A stretch of 64,000 nucleotides of DNA, taken from positions 1 through 64,000 of the forward strand of contig NZ_JAHKKS010000002.1 in NCBI RefSeq assembly GCF_019737615.1, in the 5' to 3' direction. Within the stretch, counting starts at the first letter, position 1; every line of letters begins with the position of its first letter. The DNA comes from Sphingobium xanthum. Lineage in GTDB: Bacteria; Pseudomonadota; Alphaproteobacteria; Sphingomonadales; Sphingomonadaceae. Below are positions 8,384-18,562 of this stretch, piece by piece. Below the pieces are notes generated by a model that ran no database searches, was not told the origin of the DNA, and worked only from the letters and a program-made list of their open reading frames with translations. The translations under genes and the position numbers were made by a program.

Positions 8384-9856
8384 TCAGCCCAGCGCCTTCT
8401 TCAGCAGTTCGTTGACGATCTGCGGATTGGCCTTGCCCTGCATCGCCTTCATCGTCTGACCGACGAAGAAGCCGAACAGGGCTTCCTTGCCGCCCTTATA
8501 CTGCTCGACCTTGTCGCCATTGTCGGCGAGCACCTTGGCGATCACCGCCTCGATCGTGCCGGTATCGGACGTCTGCTTGAGGCCCTTTTCCTCGACGATC
8601 TTGCCGGGCGCATCGCCGGTTTCCAGCATGATCTCAAAGACCTGCTTGGAGATGGTGCCGGAAATCGTGCCGTCCGCGACGAGCGCGAGCAGCTCGGCCG
8701 CCTGCGCAGGCGCGACGGGCGAGTCCTCGATGCTCTTGCCGAGACGATTGAGCGCCCCGAACAGTTCGGAGGAGACCCAATTGGAGGCTTGCTGCGGCTT
8801 GGCGCCAGCTTCAAGCAGCGCGTCGAACCAGCGCGCCGTCTCGACCTCGGCGGTCAGCACGGCAGCGTTATATTCAGTGATGCCCAAGCCCTCATAGCGC
8901 GCGCGCTTGGCGTCCGGCAGTTCGGGCAACGACGCGCGGCATGCGTCGAGGAACGTGTCGTCCAGCTCCAAAGGGAGCAGGTCGGGGTCCGGGAAGTAGC
9001 GATAATCATGCGCATCTTCCTTGGAGCGCATCGAGCGCGTCGTGCCCGTGTCGGGATTGAACAGCCGCGTTTCCTGGACGATCCGGCCGCCGCCTTCCAG
9101 CACATCGACCTGGCGCTGCGCCTCATATTCGATCGCCTGCATGACGAACCGGACCGAGTTCACGTTCTTGGTCTCGGTTCGAGTGCCGAACTCGTCGCCC
9201 GGCTTGCGCACCGAGACATTGACGTCGGCGCGCATCGAGCCTTCTTCCATATTGCCGTCGCACGAGCCGACATAGCGCAGGATCGCCCGCAGCTTGCGCA
9301 GATAGGCGCCGGCTTCGGCGGGCGAGCGCATGTCCGGCCGGCTGACGATTTCCATCAGCGCCACGCCCGAGCGATTGAGATCGACATAGGAGCGCGTCGG
9401 ATGCTGGTCATGCATCAGCTTGCCGGCATCCTGCTCGACATGGATGCGCTCGATGCCGATGACCTTCTCCTCGGCAATGCCGGCCTTCTCGTCCGCCTCG
9501 ATCGCCAGCGACCCTTCGCCGACAAGCGGATGATAAAGCTGGGAAATCTGATAGCCCTGCGGCAGATCGGCATAGAAGTAATTCTTGCGATCGAACCGCG
9601 ACCATTTGTTGATCCGCGCATTGATCGCCATGCCCGTGCGCACCGCCTGACGGATGCACTCCCTGTTCGGCACCGGCAGCATGCCGGGCATCGCCGCATC
9701 GACGAGACTCACCTGTGTATTGGGTTCGGCACCGAAGGCCGTCGCCGCCCCCGAGAAGAGCTTGGCCTGCGATGTCACCTGCGCATGCACTTCGAGGCCG
9801 ATCACGACCTCCCAGTCACCGGTTGCGCCTGCAATGCGATAAGTCGATTCAGTCAT
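8384..9856 (-). CDS. gatB: Asp-tRNA(Asn)/Glu-tRNA(Gln) amidotransferase subunit B
   Basis: GatB, 490 residues, is the kinase/tRNA-binding subunit that activates misacylated Glu-tRNA(Gln) or Asp-tRNA(Asn) before amidation. [12 protein letters not shown] near the N-terminus and [14 protein letters not shown] are family hallmarks, and the C-terminal YqeY-like tail ([20 protein letters not shown]) is complete. Its ATG overlaps the stop of the small membrane-protein gene upstream by four bases (ATGA), so translation is probably coupled. It is the last gene of the gatC-gatA-x-gatB unit. Confidence 0.97.
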   Translation of the reverse strand: MTESTYRIAGATGDWEVVIGLEVHAQVTSQAKLFSGAATAFGAEPNTQVSLVDAAMPGMLPVPNRECIRQAVRTGMAINARINKWSRFDRKNYFYADLPQGYQISQLYHPLVGEGSLAIEADEKAGIAEEKVIGIERIHVEQDAGKLMHDQHPTRSYVDLNRSGVALMEIVSRPDMRSPAEAGAYLRKLRAILRYVGSCDGNMEEGSMRADVNVSVRKPGDEFGTRTETKNVNSVRFVMQAIEYEAQRQVDVLEGGGRIVQETRLFNPDTGTTRSMRSKEDAHDYRYFPDPDLLPLELDDTFLDACRASLPELPDAKRARYEGLGITEYNAAVLTAEVETARWFDALLEAGAKPQQASNWVSSELFGALNRLGKSIEDSPVAPAQAAELLALVADGTISGTISKQVFEIMLETGDAPGKIVEEKGLKQTSDTGTIEAVIAKVLADNGDKVEQYKGGKEALFGFFVGQTMKAMQGKANPQIVNELLKKALG

Positions 9857-10194
9857 AGTTTGGCTCTCAAATAGTCAGCCGTCTTATCCAACTCAGCTCG
9901 AAACATATCAACGTAATCTCGATCGCCGGTCAGTTTGGTATTCTCGCAGACTGTGATGATCACAGGTGCATATTCGGGATATTTCCTAAGTTCGAAAGCT
10001 GCAGCCATTTTTTGAGTGACGCTAGCTTGATGATCTCCCAAATTTCGCATGACTTCCGAAAGTCGCTGGTACTCCTGATGAGACACCTCGCGACGGCGAG
10101 CCAGAGTGTAAAATACTGCAGACCAAGCTAAAGCTGCCAAGGGTATAACTATACCCGCCCAAGCGATCCAATCACTGGCAGATGTTAATCCCAT
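9853..10194 (-). CDS. Unknown single-pass membrane protein between gatA and gatB
   Basis: A 113-residue protein starting [18 protein letters not shown]. One hydrophobic helix spans about residues 9-30, followed by a charged helical part with no recognised domain. The ATG lies one base after the gatA stop (TGA-A-ATG), and its own stop overlaps the gatB start as ATGA, so it is embedded in the operon. Its composition stands out: about 47% GC by hand count, while gatA and gatB are far above 60%. That suggests recent acquisition or relaxed selection. A longer start at 10257 would lie inside gatA and is less likely. Function unknown. Confidence 0.75.
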   Translation of the reverse strand: MGLTSASDWIAWAGIVIPLAALAWSAVFYTLARRREVSHQEYQRLSEVMRNLGDHQASVTQKMAAAFELRKYPEYAPVIITVCENTKLTGDRDYVDMFRAELDKTADYLRAKL

Positions 10195-10195
10195 T

Positions 10196-11680
10196 TCACC
10201 ACCACTTCTCCGCACGCGCCGTAAAGCCAGCCCGCTGCTCGATTGCCAGACCCGCATTCAGCACCGACTGCTCATCGAACGCCGGCCCGATGATCTGCAG
10301 GCCGAGCGGCAGCCCGTCCTTGCTCAGCCCGCCGGGCACCGACATGGCCGGCAGCCCGGCCAGCGAGGCAGGCACCGCGAACACATCGTTCAGATACATG
10401 GCCAGCGGATCGGCCGTCTTGTCACCCAGCGCGAACGCGGCGCTCGGCGCTGTCGGCGCGAGGATCACGTCGCAGCTTTCGAACGCCGTCGCGAAGTCGC
10501 GCGCAATCAGCGTCCGCACCTTCTGGGCCTGCGTATAATAGGCGTCGTAGAAGCCCGCCGAGAGCACATAGGTGCCGATGATGATGCGGCGCTTGACCTC
10601 GGGTCCGAAGCCGGCTGCGCGCGTCGCGGCATACATGTCCTGCAGGTTCGCGCCGTCCGGCAGGTCGCGCAGGCCGTAGCGCACGCCGTCATAGCGGGCG
10701 AGATTGGACGAGGCTTCCGCCGGGGCGATGATGTAATAGGCCGGCAGCGCATATTTGCTGTGCGGCAGCGAGACCTCGACGATCTCCGCGCCCGCATCTT
10801 TGAGCCAGGCAATGCCGTCGTCCCAGACCCGCGCGACATCGGCGTCCAGGCCATCGACGCGATATTCCCTGGGAATGCCGACCTTCTTGCCCTTGAGATC
10901 GGCGGAAAGCCCCGCTTCCCACTGCGGCACGGCGAGGTCGAGCGAGGTCGAATCCCTAGCGTCGAAGCCCGCCATATTCTCGAGCATGATTGCGCAGTCC
11001 TGGACCGTGCGGGCCATCGGGCCGGCCTGATCGAGCGAGCTGGCAAAGGCGATGATGCCCCAGCGCGAGCAGCGGCCATAGGTCGGCTTGATGCCGGAAA
11101 TGCCGGTGAAGGCCGCGGGCTGGCGGATCGAGCCGCCCGTGTCGGTGCCGGTCGCCGCCGGGCAGAGCCGCGCCGCGATCGCCGCCGAGCTGCCGCCCGA
11201 GGAGCCACCGGGCGCCAGCGGCGCATTCCCGCCATTCTTGCTGCGCCAGGGCGAGATCACATTGCCGAAATAGCTGGTCTCGTTGGACGAACCCATGGCG
11301 AACTGATCCAGATTGAGCTTGCCGAGCATGCCCGCGCCCGCATCCCACAGCTTCTGCGAAACGGTGGACTCGTAGGTCGGCTTGAAGCCTTCCAGCATGT
11401 GGCTCGCTGCCGTCGTCTGCACGCCATTGGTGCAGAACAGGTCCTTCATGCCGATCGGCACGCCGGAGAGCGGTTTGAGCGTCCCGGCCGCCTTGTCCTT
11501 GTCGGCCTGATCCGCGGCCGCCAGTGCATGCTCGGGCGTTTCGACGATGAAGGCATTCAGCGCCTTGGCTGCCGCGACATTGGCATTGAACGCCTCAGCC
11601 ACTTCCCGCGCCGAGAAATCACCCGCCCGGAATCCGTCGCGGATTTCCGCAACTGTCAGATCAGTCAGTTCGGTCCTCAT
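10196..11680 (-). CDS. gatA: Asp-tRNA(Asn)/Glu-tRNA(Gln) amidotransferase subunit A
   Basis: GatA, 494 residues, is the amidase-signature subunit that frees ammonia from glutamine. The Ser-cisSer-Lys triad is intact: Lys79 in [10 protein letters not shown], Ser160 in [11 protein letters not shown] and Ser184 in [12 protein letters not shown]. It overlaps gatC by four bases (ATGA at 11677-11680) and is followed by an unusual low-GC membrane-protein gene before gatB. Confidence 0.97.
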   Translation of the reverse strand: MRTELTDLTVAEIRDGFRAGDFSAREVAEAFNANVAAAKALNAFIVETPEHALAAADQADKDKAAGTLKPLSGVPIGMKDLFCTNGVQTTAASHMLEGFKPTYESTVSQKLWDAGAGMLGKLNLDQFAMGSSNETSYFGNVISPWRSKNGGNAPLAPGGSSGGSSAAIAARLCPAATGTDTGGSIRQPAAFTGISGIKPTYGRCSRWGIIAFASSLDQAGPMARTVQDCAIMLENMAGFDARDSTSLDLAVPQWEAGLSADLKGKKVGIPREYRVDGLDADVARVWDDGIAWLKDAGAEIVEVSLPHSKYALPAYYIIAPAEASSNLARYDGVRYGLRDLPDGANLQDMYAATRAAGFGPEVKRRIIIGTYVLSAGFYDAYYTQAQKVRTLIARDFATAFESCDVILAPTAPSAAFALGDKTADPLAMYLNDVFAVPASLAGLPAMSVPGGLSKDGLPLGLQIIGPAFDEQSVLNAGLAIEQRAGFTARAEKWW

Positions 11681-11964
11681 TCGATCACCTTCGGCACGGC
11701 GAAGAAGCCATGCTCGGCCTGCGGCGCATTGGCCAGCACCTTGTCGCGCACATCGCCGTCGGTCACGACGTCGTCGCGCAGGCGCAGCGTGTTGGGAATG
11801 ACGGCAGTCATCGGCTCGACGCCGGTCACGTCCACTTCGCCCAGTTGCTCCACCCAGTCGAGGATTCCGTTGAGTTCGGGCACCAGGGCCTCCGCCTCGG
11901 CTTCGGTCACGGCAAGTCGCGCCAGGCTGGCGACGCGCTTCACGGTTGTCAGGTCTACGCTCAT
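11677..11964 (-). CDS. gatC: Asp-tRNA(Asn)/Glu-tRNA(Gln) amidotransferase subunit C
   Basis: GatC, 95 residues, is the small subunit that wraps around GatA and stabilises the complex. The start [19 protein letters not shown] at 11964 matches the family; an upstream in-frame ATG at 12000 would add 12 atypical residues. The motif [11 protein letters not shown] at the C-terminus is characteristic. It is the first gene of the gat operon. Confidence 0.93.
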   Translation of the reverse strand: MSVDLTTVKRVASLARLAVTEAEAEALVPELNGILDWVEQLGEVDVTGVEPMTAVIPNTLRLRDDVVTDGDVRDKVLANAPQAEHGFFAVPKVIE

Positions 11965-12301
11965 GGCAGGCGCGCTAGCACCGCCTCCGGCACGCTTCAA
12001 GCGTCGTAGGCAGCGGCAATCGCCTCAGACCGCATTGACAGTCCGTCCGCGAGGAAAAGCCGCCCGGCGCTCCAAAAAACCGCTGTCCTACATTTCCCCA
12101 TCCATGGCATCCCGGATCGAGCTCTTTCTCAGGTCCGAAAATCCCTCCCCGCGCCACCGGCGCCCGAGCGGGAGAACATGCGCGATAGTGTGACCTTGGT
12201 GTGACCTTTTGCGGTATCTAGATACCCGAAACACGGAAAACTGCCATTCTCAGCCTGACAGACTCGCGGCCAAATGCGACCGCAGGATAATGTGATATGC
12301 C
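11965..12301. other. gatC upstream region
   Basis: This 337-bp gap lies between the gatC start and the end of the DUF4153 gene. It must contain the gat promoter on the minus strand. No gene is apparent. Its notable content is a pair of direct repeats and a palindrome at 12188-12226, listed separately. Confidence 0.5.
12188..12226. promoter_or_regulatory. Tandem direct repeat plus 14-bp palindrome (possible operator)
   Basis: GTGTGACCTT occurs at 12188-12197 and again at 12199-12208, an 11-bp period. Five bases on, GGTATCTAGATACC at 12213-12226 is a perfect palindrome. The local AT content is higher than in the surroundings. Such a combination usually marks a protein-binding site; the regulator is unknown. 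Confidence 0.4.
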
Positions 12302-14131
12302 TTAGCGCTTCGGAGGAGGATTTCCTTGGGTGGGCGAGGCGCCCGCCGGTGCCGGCGGCATCGGATTGCCCACTGCCTTGCCGCCAAGGAACAACTGCCG
12401 TTGCTGGACCGGGCGCATCTCCACCCTCCCCTCGCGAATCGCCGCGACTTGCGCGTCGATCTCATCATCACGGCCGACATAGAAGCTGTCATCCGACCAG
12501 CCGCCCTTGGCATCGCGCATGATCAGGCTGATCTGCCCCTTGCAGCGGTCGCATTTCGGCGACGGGCCGGCATAGACGACCATGTAGTCCTGTCCGGGTA
12601 CGAAGCGCACGACACAGGGCACGCCGGTGTAGTTGTTGCAAGCGTCATACTTGACCAGACGCGCGCGCGTCGCTTGGTCGAGGGGAAACGGCGCGGGCAG
12701 CATGGTCAGGCGCTTTTCCAGAGCGACGCCCGTCTCGGTGGTGCCGGCATTGGGCGGATCGTCCCACCGGTTCTCCAGCTTGCGCACCGCGGCCGCATAG
12801 CCCTTGATCCGCCTGTCGGAGGAATGCGCCGCCAGCCGCTCGATGGCCGCTCGACCCGGTGGACCGAAGTCGAACCAGAGGCCGCGATAGTCGAACGCCT
12901 CGGCAGACACCTGCCCGCCCGCCAGCCGCGCGAGCTGATGCGCCGTCGCGATCCGCTCGATGCTGACCAACGGCGTCGAGAGCAGCAGCGTGATCCCGCA
13001 GAGCACGTACACGAGATGGAGATTGGTCCGCCGCAATCGGGCAAACCATCCGCGCGTGCCCAGGATCGCCACGGCATAGGCAATGGCAGTGATGCTGGCG
13101 ACGACGATGAAGATGAGCGCCCACAACCGATCGGGGCTGAGGCCATATTGCTGGATGCGCAGCCCCGACGAGAAGGCCGCGATCCCGACCATCGGCACGA
13201 GGAAGAGGCCAAGCGCGGCGGCGCTCGAGCTCAGCACGATCGAGCGCGATTCGTCCTTCGGCGTATCGCTGACCACGGCATTGGCGAGGAAGAGCGCCAG
13301 CATCGCGCCGACGAGCATGATCGGCGTTGTCCCGCCGGTGTCCCACAAAGGCGCGAGCCCTGTAAACGGCAGCGCCACCAGAAAGATCAGCACGCCGACC
13401 GCCAGCACCGGCGCCAGCACGCGCAGGACGATCATCGCGACACGCTGAAGCAGCGAGATGATCGCGCCACGATCCCGCAGCATGCCGATCGCCCCGCCAA
13501 AGGCCGCGCCGAGCAGCAGCGCATTGAACCAGTCCTTGCGAAGCAGCTCCCGCAGGAAACCCAGCTTCACCAGCCAGAACATCTCGGCCAGCAAGTGCGC
13601 GAGGCCGAAGGCCAGCCCGGCAAAGGCCCCGCTCAGCCCGACCGTCAGGACGTTGGTCCAGAGCTGGTCGTGGACGTCGGCATAGTGGATCGCCTCGCGC
13701 CGCCAGCCGTTCAGGCCCAACGGCGACCAGCGCACCGGCGGCCCCGCTCCCCAGCTCTGCGCGGCCTGGAACAAGGTCAGCAGAAAGCCCGAAGCGATCA
13801 GCCCGCAGAAGAGATGCCAGCCGTCCGAGCCCTTGAACAATCCCTCCGGCGTACCGTTCCAAAGCAGGACTCCGCCGCCGATCAGGCCGCAGATGAGCGC
13901 GATCGCGATCGCACCGATCAGTCGCCCGCGCTGCCAGGCCAGACCGAACGCAAGGCCGCTCGAACCGAGGAAGACGATGGCGGCGGCGACCATGCGCGGT
14001 CCCCATTCCGATCCGTTGTCCTGCAACGCGCCGAGCTGCTGAATGGCGAGCGCAAACAGCGCGGCCAGGATCGCCAGCACCCAGGTGCGCAGCGGCCATT
14101 CGGTCTCGACGGTCTGCGGCGCGCTTGCCAT
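12302..14131 (-). CDS. DUF4153-type multi-pass membrane protein
   Basis: A 609-residue inner-membrane protein. The first 400 residues hold about ten hydrophobic helices and DUF4153-like stretches (ADVHDQLWTNVLTVGLSGA, RLWALIFIVVASITAIAYAV). A soluble C-terminal part of about 200 residues has Cys pairs (CNNYTGVPC and CDRCKG) and a proline-rich end, and probably faces the periplasm. I choose ATG 14131 because GGGGAGGAG lies nine bases upstream; an ATG at 14230 would add 33 unlikely residues. Function is unknown. It is divergent from the DUF3089 gene. Confidence 0.75.
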   Translation of the reverse strand: MASAPQTVETEWPLRTWVLAILAALFALAIQQLGALQDNGSEWGPRMVAAAIVFLGSSGLAFGLAWQRGRLIGAIAIALICGLIGGGVLLWNGTPEGLFKGSDGWHLFCGLIASGFLLTLFQAAQSWGAGPPVRWSPLGLNGWRREAIHYADVHDQLWTNVLTVGLSGAFAGLAFGLAHLLAEMFWLVKLGFLRELLRKDWFNALLLGAAFGGAIGMLRDRGAIISLLQRVAMIVLRVLAPVLAVGVLIFLVALPFTGLAPLWDTGGTTPIMLVGAMLALFLANAVVSDTPKDESRSIVLSSSAAALGLFLVPMVGIAAFSSGLRIQQYGLSPDRLWALIFIVVASITAIAYAVAILGTRGWFARLRRTNLHLVYVLCGITLLLSTPLVSIERIATAHQLARLAGGQVSAEAFDYRGLWFDFGPPGRAAIERLAAHSSDRRIKGYAAAVRKLENRWDDPPNAGTTETGVALEKRLTMLPAPFPLDQATRARLVKYDACNNYTGVPCVVRFVPGQDYMVVYAGPSPKCDRCKGQISLIMRDAKGGWSDDSFYVGRDDEIDAQVAAIREGRVEMRPVQQRQLFLGGKAVGNPMPPAPAGASPTQGNPPPKR

Positions 14132-14268
14132 TGGGTCGTTCTCCTCCCCGGTATTCGAGCAGAGACCTAACATGATCGCGCCCGGAGGCAAATCTGCGGC
14201 TCGCTTGCCTGCGCCGCGCCAACCGGGCATGAGCGCTCGACCCGTTCAAGAGATGGAGTCGTGCCCGT

Positions 14269-15384
14269 TTGGCTCGCAAATTCCTGTATGCCGTCGCGAT
14301 CCTCATTGCTCTTGCGATAGCCGCGATGATCGCCTTCTCCTTCTTCGGCGCCCGGCTGATGCAGGGCGCGCTGGTGCCCCGCATCGGCTTTTCCGAGCCT
14401 GCCCCCCTCCCCACCGGCTTCTATGAGCATGCGGATGGCTGGATCAGCCGCCCGGACGAGCGGCGGACCGATCCGGCACGCTGGCTCCCCCCGACGGCGA
14501 AAGCGCCTGCCCAGCCCGGCAATGCGGCGATCTTCTTCGTCCATCCGACCAGCTCGTTCGACACGCTGCACTGGAATGCCCCGATTGGCGACGTGACGGC
14601 AGCGCTACAGGCGGAACGCTTCATCCGCATGCAGGCCAGCGCCTTCTCGGCAGCCGGCAAGATCTGGGTGCCGCGTTACCGTCAGGCCGTGTTCGGCGCC
14701 TTCCTTACCGACAAGGCCGATGCGGCGCTGGCGCTCGAGCGGGCTTATGGGGACGTCAAGACGGCCTTCGCCGCCTTTCTCGCGGCCAATCCGAATGGTC
14801 CGGTGATTCTCGCCGCCCACAGCCAGGGCAGCAAGCATCTGATCCGCCTGCTGCGCGAGGAACGCGGAAACGCCGCGCTTCATCGCCGTCTTGTCGCAGC
14901 CTATGCGGTGGGCTGGCCGGTCTCGATCCAGCATGATTTGCCCGCGATGGGCATCAAGGCCTGCACGGCGGCCGATCAGACCGGATGCCTGCTGAGCTGG
15001 CAGAGCTTTGCCGCGCCGGCCGACCCTTCGGCCGTGGACGAGGTGTTCGATCGCGAGCGGGGTTTCGACGGGCGCTCGCGCAAGGGGTCTGCGATGCTCT
15101 GCACCAATCCGATGAACGGCGGCGTGGCGCCCGACGCACCGGCCGATGCCAATCTAGGCATGCTGGTCGGCGATGGCGAACCGGCCTCGACCCTGCTCTC
15201 GCCGCCGGGCGGAGCCGGAGCGCGCTGCGAAGGGCGCGGCTATCTCATGCTGGACCGGCAAGTGAAGCTCGGCGCCGCCGTCCTGCCCGGCAACAATTAT
15301 CACGTCTATGACTATCCGCTCTTCTGGGCGAATGTCCGAGCGGATGCGCAGCGGCGAGTGGCGGCATGGCAGAAGCCGGATTGA
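14269..15384 (+). CDS. DUF3089 family membrane-anchored alpha/beta-hydrolase-like protein
   Basis: A 371-residue protein with an N-terminal hydrophobic anchor (about residues 5-28) and a DUF3089 domain. [15 protein letters not shown] (89-103) and [10 protein letters not shown] (181-190) place a putative nucleophile at Ser185 in a G/A-H-S-Q-G elbow, so hydrolase activity is likely. The substrate is unknown. The start appears to be TTG at 14269 with GGAG ten bases upstream; no in-frame ATG or GTG with a good site is nearby. Its 3' end overlaps ruvX by 19 bases. Confidence 0.8.
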   Translation: MARKFLYAVAILIALAIAAMIAFSFFGARLMQGALVPRIGFSEPAPLPTGFYEHADGWISRPDERRTDPARWLPPTAKAPAQPGNAAIFFVHPTSSFDTLHWNAPIGDVTAALQAERFIRMQASAFSAAGKIWVPRYRQAVFGAFLTDKADAALALERAYGDVKTAFAAFLAANPNGPVILAAHSQGSKHLIRLLREERGNAALHRRLVAAYAVGWPVSIQHDLPAMGIKACTAADQTGCLLSWQSFAAPADPSAVDEVFDRERGFDGRSRKGSAMLCTNPMNGGVAPDAPADANLGMLVGDGEPASTLLSPPGGAGARCEGRGYLMLDRQVKLGAAVLPGNNYHVYDYPLFWANVRADAQRRVAAWQKPD

Positions 15385-15842
15385 TCACGCTCGACAAGGC
15401 CGCTTTCGCGCAGGCTCTAGCCACCGGCGGCCGCCTGCTCGGCATGGATGTCGGCAGTCATACGATCGGCCTTGCCCTTTGCGATGCCGGCTGGAGCATT
15501 GCCAGCCCGGCGCACACGCACAAGCGCGGTAAGTTCACGAAGGACAAGGATGCGCTCGCCGCCTTCATCCAGCAGCAATCGGTCAAGGGTCTTGTCATCG
15601 GCCTGCCGCTCAACATGAACGGTAGCGAAAGCCCGCGCAGCCAGGCGAGCCGCGCCTTCGCCCGCAACATCGCCGTGCTCGGCCTGCCGGTCCTGCTCTG
15701 GGATGAGCGCTGGTCCACCGTCGCGGCCGAGCGCGCGATGATCGCGCAGGACATGAGCCGGGCGAAGCGCGCCGAGAAGATCGACGCTCACGCCGCCGCG
15801 CTCATCCTGCAGGGCGCAATCGACGGGCTGACGATGGTCTGA
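15366..15842 (+). CDS. ruvX: Holliday junction resolvase-like protein RuvX (YqgF)
   Basis: A 158-residue RNase H-fold protein involved in pre-16S rRNA processing and formerly annotated as a Holliday-junction resolvase. Asp28 in [15 protein letters not shown], the WDERWST motif and the late Asp in KIDAHAA are the expected acidic active-site residues. It overlaps the 3' end of the DUF3089 gene and is therefore probably translationally coupled to it. Confidence 0.92.
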   Translation: MAEAGLITLDKAAFAQALATGGRLLGMDVGSHTIGLALCDAGWSIASPAHTHKRGKFTKDKDALAAFIQQQSVKGLVIGLPLNMNGSESPRSQASRAFARNIAVLGLPVLLWDERWSTVAAERAMIAQDMSRAKRAEKIDAHAAALILQGAIDGLTMV

Positions 15843-15905
15843 GGCATAGGACGAAAAAATTCTTCCCAGCCGGGCACCAAATCCGCCGGCGTTCGTTTTA
15901 GGCAA

Positions 15906-16253
15906 ATGGGGAGGCATAATTTCAAAGACGAGATGGCCAAAGTGGCCAAGGCCGATCCCGGAACGGGCAATCACCGTCCGTCATGGGTCATCGGGCCGCT
16001 CGGCCAGCAACTGACCCTGGATCAACTTCCGCCTCCCGACTATCAACACTGGCTGCCGATCCGAAAAGCGGAAGTCGTCGCTGCCGTACATGGCGGGCTC
16101 CTCACGCTGGAGGAAACGCTCCAGCGCTACAACATGACGATCGAGGAATATGCCGGCTGGGAGCGCGCCGTGAACCGGTTTGGCGTGCATGGCCTCCGTC
16201 AGACGCGCTTGACTCATTACCGCGACATCCAGTCGCGGGAGCAGAAATTCTGA
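15906..16253 (+). CDS. sciP: DUF1153 protein, SciP-type CtrA inhibitor
   Basis: A 115-residue protein whose core (WVIGPLGQQLTLDQLPPPD, then RKAEVVAAVHGGLLTLEE and YNMTIEEYAGWERAVNRFG) is the DUF1153 helix-turn-helix domain of Caulobacter SciP. SciP binds CtrA and blocks its activation of target promoters in G1. The known proteins are about 90 residues, so the start may be ATG 15933 (106 residues) instead of 15906; neither has a strong ribosome binding site. It precedes pyrB and follows ruvX on the same strand. Gene naming rests on domain similarity. Confidence 0.8.
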   Translation: MGRHNFKDEMAKVAKADPGTGNHRPSWVIGPLGQQLTLDQLPPPDYQHWLPIRKAEVVAAVHGGLLTLEETLQRYNMTIEEYAGWERAVNRFGVHGLRQTRLTHYRDIQSREQKF

Positions 16254-16340
16254 CGCGGATATTCGTCGTTCGCAGATTCCCGATTGAGCGCGTCATCCGC
16301 CCTTGAGTCTTTGCGTGGCGCGCTCTATCGGGGGCCTTTA

Positions 16341-17330
16341 ATGACATTGTCACCCTCCCCCGCGACCGGCCTTGTTGGCCGCGACAATTTTCCGCATCGG
16401 CATCTATTGGGAATCGCCAATCTCGCACCGCACGAGATCCGCTTTCTCCTCGATGAGGCCGAGATCTGGGCCGCGCTCAACCGGTCCGAAGCCCGCAAGC
16501 ATGACGACCGCCTCGCCGGCCTCACGCAGATGAACGCCTTCTTCGAGGCGAGCACGCGAACGTTGCTGTCCTTCGAGGTTGCGGGCAAGCGGCTGGGTGC
16601 CGACGTGGTCAACATGCATGCCGCCCAGTCCAGCGTGAAAAAGGGCGAAACGCTGATCGACACGGCGGTGACGCTGAATTCCATGCGCGCTGACGTGATG
16701 GTCATCCGCCACATGAGTTCGGGCGCCGTCCAGCTCATCGCCGACAAGGTCGATTGCCCGGTTCTCAATGCGGGAGACGGTCGGCACGAGCATCCGACGC
16801 AGGCCCTCCTCGATGCCTTCACGATTCGTCGCCGCAAGGGCGGGTTCGAGGGGCTGGTTGTTACCATCTGCGGCGACATCCTCCACAGCCGCGTGGCGCG
16901 CTCGAACATGCTCTGCCTGACCGCGCTCGGGGCGCAGGTCCGCGTCTGCGCGCCTGCAACCCTGATGCCGCCTGCTGTCGAGCGCTACCGCGTGATGCCG
17001 TTCACGGATTTCAACCAGGCGCTGGACGGCGCCGATGTGGTGATGATGCTCCGCCTGCAAAACGAACGCATGGACGGCGGCTTCATCCCTTCCGCGCGCG
17101 AGTTCAGCCTGCTCTACGGCCTGACCCCGGAGCGACTCAAGCGCGCCAAGGACGACGCGATCGTGATGCACCCCGGCCCGATGAACCGCGGTGTCGAGAT
17201 CCTGAGTGGCGTCGCGGACGACAAGGATCGATCGGCCATCACCGAGCAGGTCGAGATGGGGGTCGCCGTGCGCATGGCCTGCCTCGACGTGCTGACGCGC
17301 CGCCAGCGGGGAGTGCCGGGATGGGCATGA
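16341..17330 (+). CDS. pyrB: Aspartate carbamoyltransferase catalytic subunit
   Basis: A 329-residue enzyme that joins carbamoyl phosphate and aspartate in the first committed step of pyrimidine synthesis. The carbamoyl-phosphate motif STRT is at 71-74, and HPTQALLD and HPGPMNRG complete the active site. I choose ATG 16341 (preceded by GGGGG) over an in-frame ATG at 16284, which would add 19 atypical residues. The 3' end overlaps the dihydroorotase-like gene by ten bases, as expected for a pyrB-pyrC' pair. No pyrI regulatory gene is seen. Confidence 0.96.
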   Translation: MTLSPSPATGLVGRDNFPHRHLLGIANLAPHEIRFLLDEAEIWAALNRSEARKHDDRLAGLTQMNAFFEASTRTLLSFEVAGKRLGADVVNMHAAQSSVKKGETLIDTAVTLNSMRADVMVIRHMSSGAVQLIADKVDCPVLNAGDGRHEHPTQALLDAFTIRRRKGGFEGLVVTICGDILHSRVARSNMLCLTALGAQVRVCAPATLMPPAVERYRVMPFTDFNQALDGADVVMMLRLQNERMDGGFIPSAREFSLLYGLTPERLKRAKDDAIVMHPGPMNRGVEILSGVADDKDRSAITEQVEMGVAVRMACLDVLTRRQRGVPGWA

Positions 17331-18544
17331 TCGCGATCGTCAACGGGCGCCTCTGCGATCCCGCCGCCGAGGCGCTGAGCGAGGGCATCGTCCTGGTCCA
17401 TGGCGACAGGATCGAAGCGGTCGGTCAGGCCGATTTCCCGGAGGCCGCCGAAATCGTGGATGCCAGGGGCATGCTCGTCGCGCCCGGCATCATCGATCTC
17501 GGCGTGTTCAAGACGGACAAGCCGGCGTTCCACTTCTCGGGCATCACGCGCGCGGCTTTGATGCCCGATCAGTCGCCTGTGCTGGATGATCCGGGCCTCG
17601 TCCAGCATGCTGCCCGCGCCGGCAAGCCGGACTTCTGGGTGCATCCGCTGGGGGCTGCCACGCGCGGCCTTGACGGCGCCGAGCTTGCCGAGATGGCATT
17701 GATGAAGGCGGCGGGCGCGCGCGCCATCGCCACGGGACGCCGCTGGATCGCCGATTCGGGCGTCATGCTCCGCGTCCTGCGCTATGCTGCCTCGCTCAAT
17801 CTGGTCGTCGTCACGCATGCGGAGGATGGCGGCCTCGCCAATGGCGCCGTCGCCACCGACGGCGAGACAGCCTCGCGTCTCGGTCTGCCGAGCGCCCCCG
17901 CCTGCGCCGAAGCCATCGCCATCACACGCGATATTGCGCTCGCCCGCGAGGCCGGTGCGCGCATCCATTTCCGCTTTGTGACAACCGCCGCCGGTTTCGC
18001 GCTGATCCGCGCGGCCAAGGCTGAAGGGCTCGCTGTCACTTGTGGCGTCAGCCCGTCCTATCTCTTCCTCAATGACGCTGCCGTCAGCGATTTCCGCACA
18101 TTTGCGCGTCTTTCGCCCCCACTGCGCGACGAGCGCGATCGTCTGGCAGCGATCGAGGCCGTGGCGGACGGGACGGTGGACGTGCTCTGCTCGGGCCATG
18201 ATCCGCGCGGGCCGGAGGACAAGCGCCTGCCCTTCGCCGATGCCGAACCGGGGATCGCCGGCGCCGAAACCTTGCTACCGCTGTCCCTCAATCTCGTGCG
18301 GGACAAGCGCGTTTCTGAAACCCGCATGATGGCGCTGCTCGCTGCCAATCCGGCGAAGCTGCTCGGTCTCGATGCCGGCCAGCTCACGCCCGGCGCCCCG
18401 GCGGACCTCATCCTGATCGACCCCGACGTCCCGTGGATCGTCGATTCGAACAAGATGGCCGCCGCCGCCGGCAACACGCCGTTCGACAAGCTGCCCGTTC
18501 AGGGACGGGCGCGGATGATCATGAAGGGCGGCGTGATCCGCTGA
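17321..18544 (+). CDS. Dihydroorotase-like protein (PyrC'), probably non-catalytic
   Basis: A 407-residue amidohydrolase-fold protein following pyrB with a ten-base overlap; GGGGAG lies seven bases before ATG 17321 (17327 is a possible second start). The fold is clear ([11 protein letters not shown] near the N-terminus, VTHAEDGG in the middle, [13 protein letters not shown] near the C-terminus). However, the metal motif D-x-H-x-H that should follow APGIID reads LGVFKTD, and the late S-D-H-A-P-H motif reads CSGHDPRG. Loss of both sites matches the structural PyrC' partners known to support aspartate carbamoyltransferase in some bacteria. A working dihydroorotase should be encoded elsewhere. 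Confidence 0.85.
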   Translation: MGMIAIVNGRLCDPAAEALSEGIVLVHGDRIEAVGQADFPEAAEIVDARGMLVAPGIIDLGVFKTDKPAFHFSGITRAALMPDQSPVLDDPGLVQHAARAGKPDFWVHPLGAATRGLDGAELAEMALMKAAGARAIATGRRWIADSGVMLRVLRYAASLNLVVVTHAEDGGLANGAVATDGETASRLGLPSAPACAEAIAITRDIALAREAGARIHFRFVTTAAGFALIRAAKAEGLAVTCGVSPSYLFLNDAAVSDFRTFARLSPPLRDERDRLAAIEAVADGTVDVLCSGHDPRGPEDKRLPFADAEPGIAGAETLLPLSLNLVRDKRVSETRMMALLAANPAKLLGLDAGQLTPGAPADLILIDPDVPWIVDSNKMAAAAGNTPFDKLPVQGRARMIMKGGVIR

Positions 18545-18562
18545 TCGACGCGGCCGACCGCC

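Noticed and set aside
12326..14170. 614-codon plus-strand frame opposite the DUF4153 gene
   Set aside because: Charged, repetitive shadow sequence; the minus-strand reading gives coherent membrane helices and a good ribosome binding site.
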